Below are positions 16,775 to 25,647 of a stretch of DNA of 64,000 nt, piece by piece; the first letter of the stretch is position 1, and the number at the start of each line of letters is the position of its first letter. The translations under genes and the position numbers were made by a program. The notes beneath the pieces were generated by a model that was not told the DNA's origin, ran no database searches, and worked only from the letters and a program-made list of their open reading frames with translations. The stretch is from Cognatundibacterium curvum (GTDB taxonomy: Bacteria > Pseudomonadota > Gammaproteobacteria > Burkholderiales > Burkholderiaceae_D). The stretch is from positions 620,001 through 684,000 of the forward strand of contig NZ_JACOGD010000001.1 in NCBI RefSeq assembly GCF_014284235.1, read 5' to 3'.

Positions 16775-18208
16775 TCAGGAAGAAGTGGTCGACGTCACGG
16801 ACGTAGTAACCGGCGTTGATAGTACACGACTCTCTTTGCGGCGCGGATGAGCAGGCGGGATGGAGACCGGACTGGTGACTGGATTTGCGACTGGATGTGC
16901 AGCCGGGCTCAGGTTCTGCGCTGCACTGTCATTCTGTGCCTGTTCGGTGGCGGCGGGCTGCGGCAACACAAACTGGCGCATCACCAGTTGGGTAAGCAGT
17001 TTATGGCCATCGCGCGTAAAGTGCACGCCGTCGCCACTACGCACCACAATTTGCTCACCACTTTTACCGGTAATGGTGCGCTGATATTCATCGGCTTTAT
17101 CGCTCAGGATTTCACGCGTGGACAGATAGCGTGAAGTACCGTCTTTCATTGCCCCCGCATACAATTGATTCAGTACCGGTACGCCTTTCTGGATATTGTC
17201 CTTACCCATATTCGGTGCACCCAGCCAGATCACCCGTACATGCTGGGAATGCGCAAAGTTCAGGATACCCGCCACCCGCTCTGCGTATAAACGACGCCAG
17301 GTTTCGCTGCCGAAAGGCTCATATTTACCGCCCAATACCATGTCCCAGGTATCGTTGGCACCCATGAAGATCACCAGAATACTGATTTTTTCTTTAGGGA
17401 TCAGCTCACGGATGCGACCGGGCCAGTCAAAATAATTCGGATAGGTCAGTCCTGTGCTTTGCTTACTCACGTCCAGCGCTTTGACCTGCACATTCTGCAA
17501 AGCGCGCGCCAGATGCGGCGCAACCCCTTGCATCATAGAGTCGCCGACCAGCAATACGCGATCCGTTTTGGATAACACGATACGACCATCTTCCGCCAGA
17601 CGGGCAAACTGGGTCACAGTGGGCAGCTCTTCGCTATCGCCGCTGTCGGCCTGTGCCGACGTTGCCGATGCCGCCGATGCAGTATGTGACGCAGATGCGG
17701 CTTCAGGATTGATGTTCGCAGCACTGGCCGTCGTATCCGCGCCAGTTGTGCCATTTTCCTTAATGCGCGACCCAGCTTCCGTTTGCACTGAACTCAAAGT
17801 ACCTAATTGCTGTGCATGCGCCTTCAGCGACAGGCCGGCCTGCGCCGAGCTCTTGATCACAGGCTCAGACACTTGTGCGAGATCCTGATCCGTGAGAGCA
17901 GCTTTACCGTATAACAGCACATTTGCTGCCAATACCATACGCTGCTGTATTTCTGCCACACCGGATAAGCGGTTTTGCAGTGCTGACTCCAGCTGTGCGC
18001 TGAGTACCGGCCCCTGGCGCCACCAGGCATGTGGAATCGCAGTCGACAAACCCAGTTCAGCATGGCGCGTCTGTTGCCAGTACAGGTCCAGCGCATCCTG
18101 ACGCAACCAGGCGATCAGCGCCAGGCTGCAGCCTAATAAACTCAACGCCCGCAGCGCAGTTGTTGGCTGTGCCTTGCGGTCGGGATGGTCACCAAAATAC
18201 ATATTCAT
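16775..18208 (-). CDS. membrane-anchored SGNH hydrolase, DUF459 type
   Basis: A 477-residue protein with one N-terminal membrane anchor (about 18-36), an Ala/Ser/Thr-rich linker (about 150-190) and a DUF459-like SGNH domain. Catalytic blocks: LLVGDSMMQG (Ser224), FMGANDTWD and DGVHFTRDGH with the Asp-x-x-His pair near residue 400. The C-terminal ~50 residues are Pro/Ser/Thr-rich and disordered. It starts 5 bp after the MBOAT stop. In PatA/PatB- or AlgI/AlgJ-type systems, a periplasmic SGNH enzyme receives the acyl group exported by the MBOAT protein and passes it to sugar hydroxyls. Confidence 0.85.
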   Translation of the reverse strand: MNMYFGDHPDRKAQPTTALRALSLLGCSLALIAWLRQDALDLYWQQTRHAELGLSTAIPHAWWRQGPVLSAQLESALQNRLSGVAEIQQRMVLAANVLLYGKAALTDQDLAQVSEPVIKSSAQAGLSLKAHAQQLGTLSSVQTEAGSRIKENGTTGADTTASAANINPEAASASHTASAASATSAQADSGDSEELPTVTQFARLAEDGRIVLSKTDRVLLVGDSMMQGVAPHLARALQNVQVKALDVSKQSTGLTYPNYFDWPGRIRELIPKEKISILVIFMGANDTWDMVLGGKYEPFGSETWRRLYAERVAGILNFAHSQHVRVIWLGAPNMGKDNIQKGVPVLNQLYAGAMKDGTSRYLSTREILSDKADEYQRTITGKSGEQIVVRSGDGVHFTRDGHKLLTQLVMRQFVLPQPAATEQAQNDSAAQNLSPAAHPVANPVTSPVSIPPAHPRRKESRVLSTPVTTSVTSTTSS

Positions 18209-18213
18209 TCTGT

Positions 18214-19605
18214 TCAGTACGAATAATACAAAAACGCCGGAACCCCGGATGGGCCCAGATAATTGATGAGTAAAACGGTCAGCGTAACCAGCAGCACTTG
18301 CAGCGGCAGCGGTGTTTTTTCCAGCCAGCGCACTGCCTGTCCCTGCCAGCGTTCATACCCCAGAGCTCCCGCAAAGAATACGCCCAGCAATAAGAAACCG
18401 GCCATGACATTCATTTGCAGCGGGCCATCAGCACGTGTGAGTCCAGCCAGATAGTGCAAAGCTTCCTGCCAGTTTTCAGCGCGGAAAAATACCCAGGCCA
18501 GACAGACAAAGTGAAAGCTGAACACGGCACCGGCTATACCCTGCACCCGCTTGCCGGTCAGGCGTTCAAAGCCATTTTGCAGCACCATGCCCAGTCCATG
18601 CAAGGCACCCCAGATCAGGTATTTGAGGCTGGCACCATGCCACAGGCCGCTGATCAGCATTGCGTTGAAAATCGTCATCTGGGTCAGCCACCAGCCACCA
18701 CGGTTGCCGCCCATGGGGATATACACATAATCACGTATCCAGGTCGACAGCGAAATATGCCAGCGCCGCCAGAATTCGCGCAGACTGGTCGCCAGATAAG
18801 GCTGGTTAAAGTTATCTGCCAGACGATAACCAAGCAGTAATGCCAACGCGATCACCAGATCGGAATAACCGCTGAAGTCAAAATAAATCTGTATCGCAAA
18901 CGCATACATACCGACCAGCAGTTCCAGTCCCTGATAGGCATCCGGATTGGCAAACAATGGCTTGACCCAGGCATCCGCCAGCCAGCTGGCCAGCCAGACT
19001 TTCTTGATCATAGCACTCAGCAGCAGACAAATCGCCAGCGCCGGGCGCTGGATTTCGCGCTGTTCACGGGCTTCGAGTTGACTTAATAAACCGGAGGGGC
19101 GGCAAATCGGCCCGGCAAACAGCGTAGGAAAAAAGGCCAGATACAGGCTGCCATCCAGCCAGGATGCGGGCTCACGCTCGCCGCGTGCCAGGGCAACCAG
19201 ATAGGCGATGGACTGAAAAGTGTAGAACGAAATCCCGACCGGCAGAATGATATCCAGTGCCGGAATCGCCCATTGCCAGTGAAAAAATTCCGCAAGGCCC
19301 TGCATGCCTTCACGGAAAAAATCAAAGTATTTGAAGACGGCCAGATTCGCCACCGACAGCGTAATCGCAATCGCTGGCAAACTACCCCTGAGCGTGGGCC
19401 GCCATACAAGCATCTGACTGATCAGGCTGACAAAAGAAGAATAGACCACCAGTACAGCAGCAAAACGCCAGTCTATCGAAGCATAGATGCCGTAACTGGC
19501 CACCAGTAAAGACAATTTCTGTGCAACCGGCCACTTTACCAAAGACCAGTACACCACCAGAAACAGAAAAAAAACGAGCGCAAACTCAGGAGACAAATAA
19601 CTCAT
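18214..19605 (-). CDS. MBOAT-family O-acyltransferase (AlgI/PatA/DltB-like)
   Basis: A 463-residue polytopic membrane protein with about ten to twelve TM segments. The MBOAT signature is complete: FDFSGYSDLVI, then FWRRWHISLSTWIRDYVYIP and catalytic His323 in ISGLWHGAS. The protein moves acyl groups (usually acetyl) across the inner membrane for modification of a periplasmic or surface polymer. It is the first gene of a three-gene operon with two SGNH proteins; no alginate, cellulose or dlt genes are nearby, so the target polymer (peptidoglycan, exopolysaccharide or O-antigen) is unknown. Start: ATG 19605 with AGGAG-type signal upstream. Confidence 0.92.
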   Translation of the reverse strand: MSYLSPEFALVFFLFLVVYWSLVKWPVAQKLSLLVASYGIYASIDWRFAAVLVVYSSFVSLISQMLVWRPTLRGSLPAIAITLSVANLAVFKYFDFFREGMQGLAEFFHWQWAIPALDIILPVGISFYTFQSIAYLVALARGEREPASWLDGSLYLAFFPTLFAGPICRPSGLLSQLEAREQREIQRPALAICLLLSAMIKKVWLASWLADAWVKPLFANPDAYQGLELLVGMYAFAIQIYFDFSGYSDLVIALALLLGYRLADNFNQPYLATSLREFWRRWHISLSTWIRDYVYIPMGGNRGGWWLTQMTIFNAMLISGLWHGASLKYLIWGALHGLGMVLQNGFERLTGKRVQGIAGAVFSFHFVCLAWVFFRAENWQEALHYLAGLTRADGPLQMNVMAGFLLLGVFFAGALGYERWQGQAVRWLEKTPLPLQVLLVTLTVLLINYLGPSGVPAFLYYSY

Positions 19606-19775
19606 ACATGAACAACAAAATTGAGGATAGCGCTGACAAGAAGCTGTAATCAGTCAAAGAAGCATGCGATATCAGCCATGGTGCTCCCGACCTGCCTCCG
19701 TTAGCGACATGGTCAACAGCATCTGCTGCAACGCTGAATCACATCTGGAAAACCAAGCTGCGCGCTTGAGCTGGC

Positions 19776-19794
19776 AAATTGGTATTTCCAATTT
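19776..19794. promoter_or_regulatory. dyad AAATTGG-N5-CCAATTT upstream of the MBOAT operon
   Basis: Perfect 7-bp arms in the 220-bp gap between the MBOAT start and the dehydrogenase stop. It lies about 170 bp upstream of the MBOAT ATG. It could be an operator or simply the end of the dehydrogenase-side sequence; nothing else supports it. Confidence 0.3.
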
Positions 19795-19825
19795 ACATTA
19801 TTCTAACATTGACTTGCACGTATGG

Positions 19826-20818
19826 TCAGTAAGCTTGTTGTCTGTCTACGCCTTTAGGCAACAAGCCATGCTCGCGGTAACGCTTTAGATTGCCCGCAAC
19901 GATATGCGCGGCGCTTTCTTTATCGGTCGGGGCCGAACAATGTGGCAGCACGGTCACAGCCGGATGCGTCCACTGCCAACTGTCCGGCGGCAGCGGCTCG
20001 ACCGCAAACACATCGAGCACCGCGTGCTGCAGATGCGCGGCATCCAGCGCTGCACGCAAATCCTGTTCAACCACGATGGGGCCACGAGCAAAGTTGACCA
20101 GACTGGCACCAGCGGGCAGCATGGCCAGCCGCTGCGCATTGATCAGGCCGGTGGTTGCTACTGTGAGTGGCAGCAGGCATACCAGGATATCGGTCTGCGC
20201 CAGCATCGCTGACAACCCCGCTTCACCGCTATAACAATCAACACCATCTAAGTGCTTCTGAGTGCGGCTCCAGCCCAGCACAGGAAAACCCGCCTGCTGC
20301 AAACTGCGTGCTGCAGCTTCACCCAGCGCGCCCAGTCCCAGCAAACCTATCTTGCGCTGCGTCGCAGGTCGATATGCTTGCGGCTGCCAGCGTTGTTCTT
20401 TTTGCTGCTGCAGATAACGCGGCATATCACGATGCAAATACAGCACCCAGGCCAGCACCGCCTCAGCCATAGTGGCCGCGAGACGCGGATCAACCAGGCG
20501 CACAATATGCACCTGACTGTGCTGCATTTCAGCTAACAGGCGCTCTACCCCAGCCCACACTGAATGCAGCCAGACCAGGTTCGGACAGGCGGCTAACTCG
20601 GCCGGATCAGGATTAGCGACAATCGCGACTGTCACCGCAGCTTGATCAGCCGGACTCAAAGCAGAAAATGGCACGATACGCTCATCGGGCATGGCTGCCT
20701 GCAAGGCCGCTACCCAGGCATCGGTCGCGCCATAGCCAGGTGCTGCCAAAAAAGGAAGTGGAGGAAGCGAAGGACGCAAATCAGCAAGGGCATTGGCGGG
20801 TGCAGCAGAATTCGGCAT
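19826..20818 (-). CDS. D-2-hydroxyacid dehydrogenase (glyoxylate/hydroxypyruvate reductase-like)
   Basis: About 330 residues from ATG 20818; an upstream TTG (20824) is rejected. The NAD(P)-binding motif GLLGLGALGEAAA, the substrate Arg in NFARGPIVV and the C-terminal LDVFAVEPLP...H (His in LPHCSAP) fit the D-isomer-specific dehydrogenase family, nearest to GhrA. It would reduce glyoxylate or hydroxypyruvate using NAD(P)H. No neighbouring gene clarifies the substrate; it is divergent from the RNase-H-like gene. Confidence 0.85.
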   Translation of the reverse strand: MPNSAAPANALADLRPSLPPLPFLAAPGYGATDAWVAALQAAMPDERIVPFSALSPADQAAVTVAIVANPDPAELAACPNLVWLHSVWAGVERLLAEMQHSQVHIVRLVDPRLAATMAEAVLAWVLYLHRDMPRYLQQQKEQRWQPQAYRPATQRKIGLLGLGALGEAAARSLQQAGFPVLGWSRTQKHLDGVDCYSGEAGLSAMLAQTDILVCLLPLTVATTGLINAQRLAMLPAGASLVNFARGPIVVEQDLRAALDAAHLQHAVLDVFAVEPLPPDSWQWTHPAVTVLPHCSAPTDKESAAHIVAGNLKRYREHGLLPKGVDRQQAY

Positions 20819-20873
20819 GATCAATCAATCGGGACGTCGGAAAAGCGCATAGCATAGAACTTTCCGCATAAAA

Positions 20874-20894
20874 TTGCAGGTTTTTCAGCCTGCA
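20874..20894 (+). promoter_or_regulatory. hairpin abutting the start codon of the RNase-H-like gene
   Basis: TTGCAGG (20874-20880) and CCTGCAA (20888-20894) are perfect 7-bp arms with a 7-nt loop, ending directly before ATG 20895. The only purine-rich ribosome signal (GCAGG) lies in the stem, so the hairpin could hold down translation. Confidence 0.4.
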
Positions 20895-21341
20895 ATGATA
20901 CCCATGCCCAAACCACGCACACCTGATGCCAGACCCGCCGACTGGATGGCCTGGTTCGATGGCTCTTGCAAGCCCAATCCGGGCGCCTGCCAGATCGCCT
21001 GCATTTTGCAGGGACCAGATGACCAGCGGATAGCGCATACGCAGGCGGCTGGCCACGGTGACAGCAGCGATGCGGAATACCAGGCGCTGATCCAATGTCT
21101 GCAGCTCGCCCTGCGCCATGTCGCACCCGGCCAGTCGCTGCGTATCCATGGCGACAGCCAGGTGGTGATTGACGATGTGCTGGCGCGTTATGGCAAAACT
21201 TCGGCTCTGCTCGCGCATTACAGGGATCATAGTCTGCAATTGCTGAATCAGTTAGCGAATAGTCAATCGGCCTGTCATCTGCAATGGATACCGCGACATA
21301 AGAATGTGGAAGCCGACCAGTTAATGCGTACCCAGTCCTGA
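20895..21341 (+). CDS. RNase H-fold protein (RNase HI-like)
   Basis: About 148 residues from ATG 20895 (a second ATG at 20904 is possible). The four acidic RNase H residues are visible: Asp in WFDGSCKPNPG, Glu in SSDAEYQAL, Asp in RIHGDSQVV and Asp in NVEADQL. The canonical His loop of E. coli RnhA and its basic protrusion are absent, so it resembles the short RnhA-like reverse-transcriptase-like family. It may degrade RNA-DNA hybrids. It is a single gene divergent from the dehydrogenase and 120 bp before ygiQ. Confidence 0.75.
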   Translation: MIPMPKPRTPDARPADWMAWFDGSCKPNPGACQIACILQGPDDQRIAHTQAAGHGDSSDAEYQALIQCLQLALRHVAPGQSLRIHGDSQVVIDDVLARYGKTSALLAHYRDHSLQLLNQLANSQSACHLQWIPRHKNVEADQLMRTQS

Positions 21342-21461
21342 TTCACAGCGTGCATCATTGATGCATAGCGAACGCTGAAAATTGTCGCAAGCTTTTGATT
21401 ATTCAGCAAAAAACCGCAGCGACTCCGGCAAGCGCCAGCACTTTCCGGTACAATCGCGCCC

Positions 21462-23801
21462 ATGAATGCTCAGCCTAAAAATTTATTTTCTTTCCCGCGT
21501 TACCGCGCCGATGTCGGCGCTGGTCGTACTGCCCCGTTTTTACCCATGTCCCGCGCCGAAATGGACGCCCTGGGCTGGGATAGTTGCGATGTGATCCTGG
21601 TCACGGGCGACGCCTATATCGATCATCCGAGTTTCGGCATGGCCTTGATAGGCCGCCTGCTGGAACACCACGGCTTCCGGGTCGGCATCATCAGCCAGCC
21701 AGACTGGCATTCGGCCGAGGCCTTCCGTGTGCTGGGTAAGCCGAATCTGTATTTCGGTGTCACTGCCGGGAATATGGATTCCATGGTCAATAAGTACACC
21801 GCTGACCGTAAAATCCGTTCCGAAGACGCTTACACACCGAACGGTGAAAAAGAAAAACGTCCTGACCGTGCGCTGACCGTGTATGCCCAACGCGCACGTG
21901 AAGCCTATCCGGATGCGAATATCGTAGTTGGCAGTATTGAAGCCAGCCTGCGCCGCATTGCGCACTATGATTACTGGTCGGATAAAGTCCGGCGCTCAGT
22001 GCTGCCTGATTCCAAGGCTGACATTCTGTTATTCGGCAATGCCGAACGTGCGCTGATCGACCTCAGCCACCGCCTCGCTGCAGGCGAACCGATCAAACAG
22101 ATACGTGATTTGCGCGGCACCGCTTTCATGGCGCCGCGTGGCTGGTTGCCAGATGAAGACTGGACCGAAATTCAGTCGGTAAAAATCGACAAGCCGGGCA
22201 AGATCGATGCGCATACCGACCCGTATGCGATGACGCCGGAAAAAGACGCTAAATGCAAAACTGAAGGCGGCGCGACGGACAGTGGCACCACCGAAGCCAG
22301 CCCCGCTGTCGCAGAGGTAAAGCCTGACGTAGTTCAGCAGCAGACTATCCGCATCATGAGCCGCGAAGAGCGCCAGCTGATGCTCAAAAACCGCCATCAC
22401 AAGAGCGTAATACGGCTGCCTTCTTTTGAAGAAGTCAAAGACGATCCGGTCATGTATGCGCATGCTTCACGTGTTTTTCATCTGGAAGCCAATCCTGGCA
22501 ATGCCAAAGCGCTGGTGCAGGCGCATGACGGGCGCGATGTCTGGCTGAATCCGCCACCGCTGCCGCTGGCTATGGATGAAATGGACGGCGTGTATGACCG
22601 TGCCTATGCACGTGCGCCCCACCCCTCCTATGGCAATGCGCGCATTCCAGCGTGGGAGATGATACGCTTCTCGGTCAACATCATGCGCGGCTGCTTTGGC
22701 GGCTGCACCTTCTGCTCTATCACTGAGCATGAGGGCCGCATCATCCAGAGCCGCTCCGAGCCATCCATCCTGCGCGAAATCGAAGAAATCCGCGATAAGG
22801 TCAAAGGCTTTACCGGCACCATTTCCGATCTGGGCGGTCCAACCGCAAATATGTACCGGCTCGCTTGTAAGGATAAGAAGATAGAGGAATCCTGCCGCCG
22901 CTTGTCCTGCGTTTATCCCGGCATTTGCTCGAATCTGGGCACCGATCACAGCAAACTGATTTCGATTTACCGCAAGGCGCGCGCGCTGCCCGGCATCAAA
23001 AAAATCCTGATCAGCTCCGGCCTGCGCTACGACCTGGCCGTGCGCTCGCCCGAATATGTGAAAGAATTAGTTACCCATCACGTGGGCGGCTTGCTGAAAA
23101 TCGCGCCGGAGCACACCGAACAAAATACCTTGTCTAAGATGATGAAGCCCGGCATCGGGACTTACGACGAATTCAAGGAAATGTTCGACCGCTATTCGCG
23201 CGAAGCTGGCAAAGAACAGTATCTGATCCCCTACTTCATCGCCGCCCATCCGGGAACCACCGATGAAGACATGGTCAATCTGGCGCTGTGGCTGAAAGAA
23301 AAAGACTTTAAGCTGGATCAGGTGCAAACCTTTATGCCTACCCCAATGGCATTGGCAACCACCATGTACCACACACGCAAGAATCCGCTTAAAAAAGTCA
23401 GCGGCGATTCTGAAGCGGTGGAAACTGCACGCTCCGGCAAGGTCAGAAAATTCCATAAGGCTTTGTTACGCTATCACGCACCGGAAAACTGGGAAGTCTT
23501 GCATGAGGGCTTGTTACGCATGGGACGGCGCGATCTGATCGGCAGCGGCCCGCGCCATCTGATTCCAGCGCGCCAGCCATCGGTAGCGCTGACCGTGGAA
23601 AACAGCGGCGTGCTGAATGGCCGTCGCGTGGCAGCACCCAAGATCAATACCTTTGGCAAAAAACCAGCTGGCCGGACCGCGGTCGCCAGCGCCAAGCCAG
23701 CGGCGCCCGCTTCGCGCAATGGTCTTAGCTATAACAGTGCCAAACCGAAAGCCAAGCCAGCCCAGCCGGCTGGCAGCAATAAATCGGGACGGCGCGGATA
23801 A
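21462..23801 (+). CDS. ygiQ: YgiQ-family radical SAM protein
   Basis: A 779-residue protein of the UPF0313/YgiQ family. The N-terminal region ([21 protein letters not shown], then [11 protein letters not shown]) and the radical SAM cluster motif CFGGCTFCS at about 409-417 are diagnostic. The SPF-type SAM contacts ([19 protein letters not shown]) are present. A 40-residue insert around 245-290 and a basic, Ala/Lys-rich tail (about 720-779) are variable. The biochemical role of YgiQ is not established. Start: ATG 21462. A strong terminator follows. Confidence 0.95.
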   Translation: MNAQPKNLFSFPRYRADVGAGRTAPFLPMSRAEMDALGWDSCDVILVTGDAYIDHPSFGMALIGRLLEHHGFRVGIISQPDWHSAEAFRVLGKPNLYFGVTAGNMDSMVNKYTADRKIRSEDAYTPNGEKEKRPDRALTVYAQRAREAYPDANIVVGSIEASLRRIAHYDYWSDKVRRSVLPDSKADILLFGNAERALIDLSHRLAAGEPIKQIRDLRGTAFMAPRGWLPDEDWTEIQSVKIDKPGKIDAHTDPYAMTPEKDAKCKTEGGATDSGTTEASPAVAEVKPDVVQQQTIRIMSREERQLMLKNRHHKSVIRLPSFEEVKDDPVMYAHASRVFHLEANPGNAKALVQAHDGRDVWLNPPPLPLAMDEMDGVYDRAYARAPHPSYGNARIPAWEMIRFSVNIMRGCFGGCTFCSITEHEGRIIQSRSEPSILREIEEIRDKVKGFTGTISDLGGPTANMYRLACKDKKIEESCRRLSCVYPGICSNLGTDHSKLISIYRKARALPGIKKILISSGLRYDLAVRSPEYVKELVTHHVGGLLKIAPEHTEQNTLSKMMKPGIGTYDEFKEMFDRYSREAGKEQYLIPYFIAAHPGTTDEDMVNLALWLKEKDFKLDQVQTFMPTPMALATTMYHTRKNPLKKVSGDSEAVETARSGKVRKFHKALLRYHAPENWEVLHEGLLRMGRRDLIGSGPRHLIPARQPSVALTVENSGVLNGRRVAAPKINTFGKKPAGRTAVASAKPAAPASRNGLSYNSAKPKAKPAQPAGSNKSGRRG

Positions 23802-23829
23802 ACGGCTAAGTTTCAAGCAGCCTCACCGG

Positions 23830-23865
23830 AAAGCCACATGCCTGACCCGCATGTGGCTTTTTTTT
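23830..23865 (+). terminator. rho-independent terminator of ygiQ
   Basis: 12-bp stem AAAGCCACATGC / GCATGTGGCTTT, 7-nt loop, followed by a run of T to 23865. Confidence 0.9.
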
Positions 23866-23953
23866 CGACTGAGGGCAAAGTCATCATCTTGCTGATGTAC
23901 AATAAAATTGTCGGTACATCCCCTTTTCAACAACCTGGCAGTGCGGAGGAAGT

Positions 23954-24244
23954 ATGAAACACATGAAAACCGTCTTAATCCTCGAACATACCGAAGAGGT
24001 ATTCGATAAGCTGACCTGTGATGTATGCGGTACAGAGTCGCGCTGGGATGAAAACTGGAGTAACAATGAGCACGAAAAAGTGATCACCACGATTTCACTC
24101 GAAGAAGAAGATTCCCGTGCCAGCGGTGGCAATTCCAAACTGATCCAGTACCACATCTGTCCATCCTGCTTTAAAACCCAGCTCGCACAATGGCTGGAAA
24201 GTCATCGTAAAGCAGAACCCACCGTAACTACTTCGGTCTGGTGA
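23954..24244 (+). CDS. small CxxC zinc-ribbon-like protein, function unknown
   Basis: A 96-residue protein with a strong ribosome site (GGAGGAAGT before ATG 23954). Two Cys pairs, CDVC (about 22-25) and CPSC (about 69-72), should bind zinc, with an acidic stretch between them. No secretion signal. It stands alone between ygiQ and prfB. I do not recognise a characterised family; two-knuckle proteins of this size are often annotated as hypothetical. The codon pattern and ribosome site make it a real gene. Confidence 0.7.
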   Translation: MKHMKTVLILEHTEEVFDKLTCDVCGTESRWDENWSNNEHEKVITTISLEEEDSRASGGNSKLIQYHICPSCFKTQLAQWLESHRKAEPTVTTSVW

Positions 24245-24339
24245 GCGAATTTGGCACTGTAAAGTCACTTCAAATACCGTTTTCACGCTTTTTTATACCT
24301 GTCCGGACGCGCCGATAAAACATCGCTGCGCGATCCGGT

Positions 24340-24364
24340 TATAATGCAAGGTTTTATTGCATTA
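24340..24364 (+). promoter_or_regulatory. prfB -10 box and overlapping inverted repeat
   Basis: TATAAT at 24340-24345 gives a plausible -10; no good -35 is seen. TAATGCAA (24342-24349) and TTGCATTA (24357-24364) are perfect 8-bp arms that overlap it and end 13 bp before the prfB start codon. It could be an operator or a leader hairpin. Confidence 0.4.
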
Positions 24365-24377
24365 GAAAAGCGACATT

Positions 24378-25482
24378 ATGGAAGCCGAACGCCTCAATAG
24401 CCTGTCCTCCCTGCTTGCCGACCTGACGGTCCGTGAAGCCGAACTCCGGAGGTATCTTTGACTTCGATATCAAGTCAGAGAAACTGGAACAAGTTAACGC
24501 CGAATTAGAAGATCCTAACGTCTGGAATGATCCAAAACGTGCTCAGGATCTGGGCAAAGAAAAGAAATCCCTGGAAGCCGTGGTCAATACCCTGACCGAG
24601 GCAGAAAGTGGTCTGCGCGATGCAAACGATCTGTTTGCCATGGCCAGGGAAGAAAACGACGACGACACCTTGGAATCCATAGAAGCCGATACGCAGCATT
24701 TGCGCGAACTGATCGAAGGCATGGAATTCCGTCGTATGTTCAACAATCCTATGGACCCGAACAACTGCTTTATCGATATCCAGGCCGGTGCCGGTGGTAC
24801 CGAGGCGCAGGACTGGGCATCCATGCTGCTGCGTCAGTATCTGCGCTATTGCGAGCGCAAAGGCTTTAAAGTCGAAATTCTGGAACAATCCGATGGCGAT
24901 GTGGCCGGTATCAAAACCGCGACGCTGAAAGTGGAAGGCGAATATGCCTACGGCTTCCTGCGCACCGAAACCGGTGTACACCGTCTGGTGCGTAAATCGC
25001 CATTCGACTCCAACAATGGCCGCCACACTTCTTTCTCCAGCCTGTTTGTTTATCCTGAAGTGGATGAATCGTTTGAGATCGATATCAATCCGGCCGACGT
25101 GCGTACCGATACTTACCGCGCTTCCGGCGCCGGTGGTCAGCATATTAATAAAACTGACTCCGCGGTACGTCTGACCCACGGCCCTTCCGGCATCGTGGTG
25201 CAATGTCAGAATGACCGCAGCCAGCATCGTAACCGTGCAGAAGCCTGGGAAATGCTGAAAGCCAAGCTGTTTGAATTAGAGTTACGCAAACGCATGAGCG
25301 AAAAGCAAAATCTGGAAGACTCCAAGACCGACGTCGGCTGGGGCCATCAGATCCGCTCTTATGTACTGGATCAGTCCCGCATCAAGGATTTGCGCACTGG
25401 CTTTGAAACAGGTAATACCAAAGCCGTACTGGATGGTGATATCGACGAATTTATCGCCGCCTCGTTAAAGCAAGGCGTCTGA
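24378..25482 (+). CDS. prfB: peptide chain release factor 2 (programmed +1 frameshift)
   Basis: RF2 recognises UGA and UAA stop codons and triggers peptide release. The gene starts at ATG 24378 with 27 codons, reaches an in-frame TGA at 24459-24461, and continues in the +1 frame to 25482, giving 367 residues. The frameshift cassette (Shine-Dalgarno-like CGGAGG, then TAT CTT TGA C) is the classic autoregulatory RF2 signal. The release motif GGQ ([13 protein letters not shown]) and the stop-codon-reading tripeptide SPF ([10 protein letters not shown]) are both present. It lies 165 bp before lysS, the usual prfB-lysS order. Confidence 0.97.
24447..24462 (+). promoter_or_regulatory. RF2 programmed frameshift site
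   Basis: CGGAGG at 24447-24452 acts as an internal Shine-Dalgarno, 3 nt before the slippery CTT TGA C. When RF2 is scarce, the ribosome slips by +1 at CTT. Only the intervening bases differ from the E. coli signal. Confidence 0.93.
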
Positions 25483-25647
25483 TCACTGCCATGCAGCCTG
25501 CTTTCCGTGTGAACGCGGGCTGCAAATCCGCAATATCTGTAACACCCGTAATTCCCGTAATTTCGCTGCTGTCGCACAGACAGCAGCCCATCCATCAGTC
25601 AGCCACTATTTAGCCGGGCCTGTGCCCGTAACACTGAGAGAAATCTT

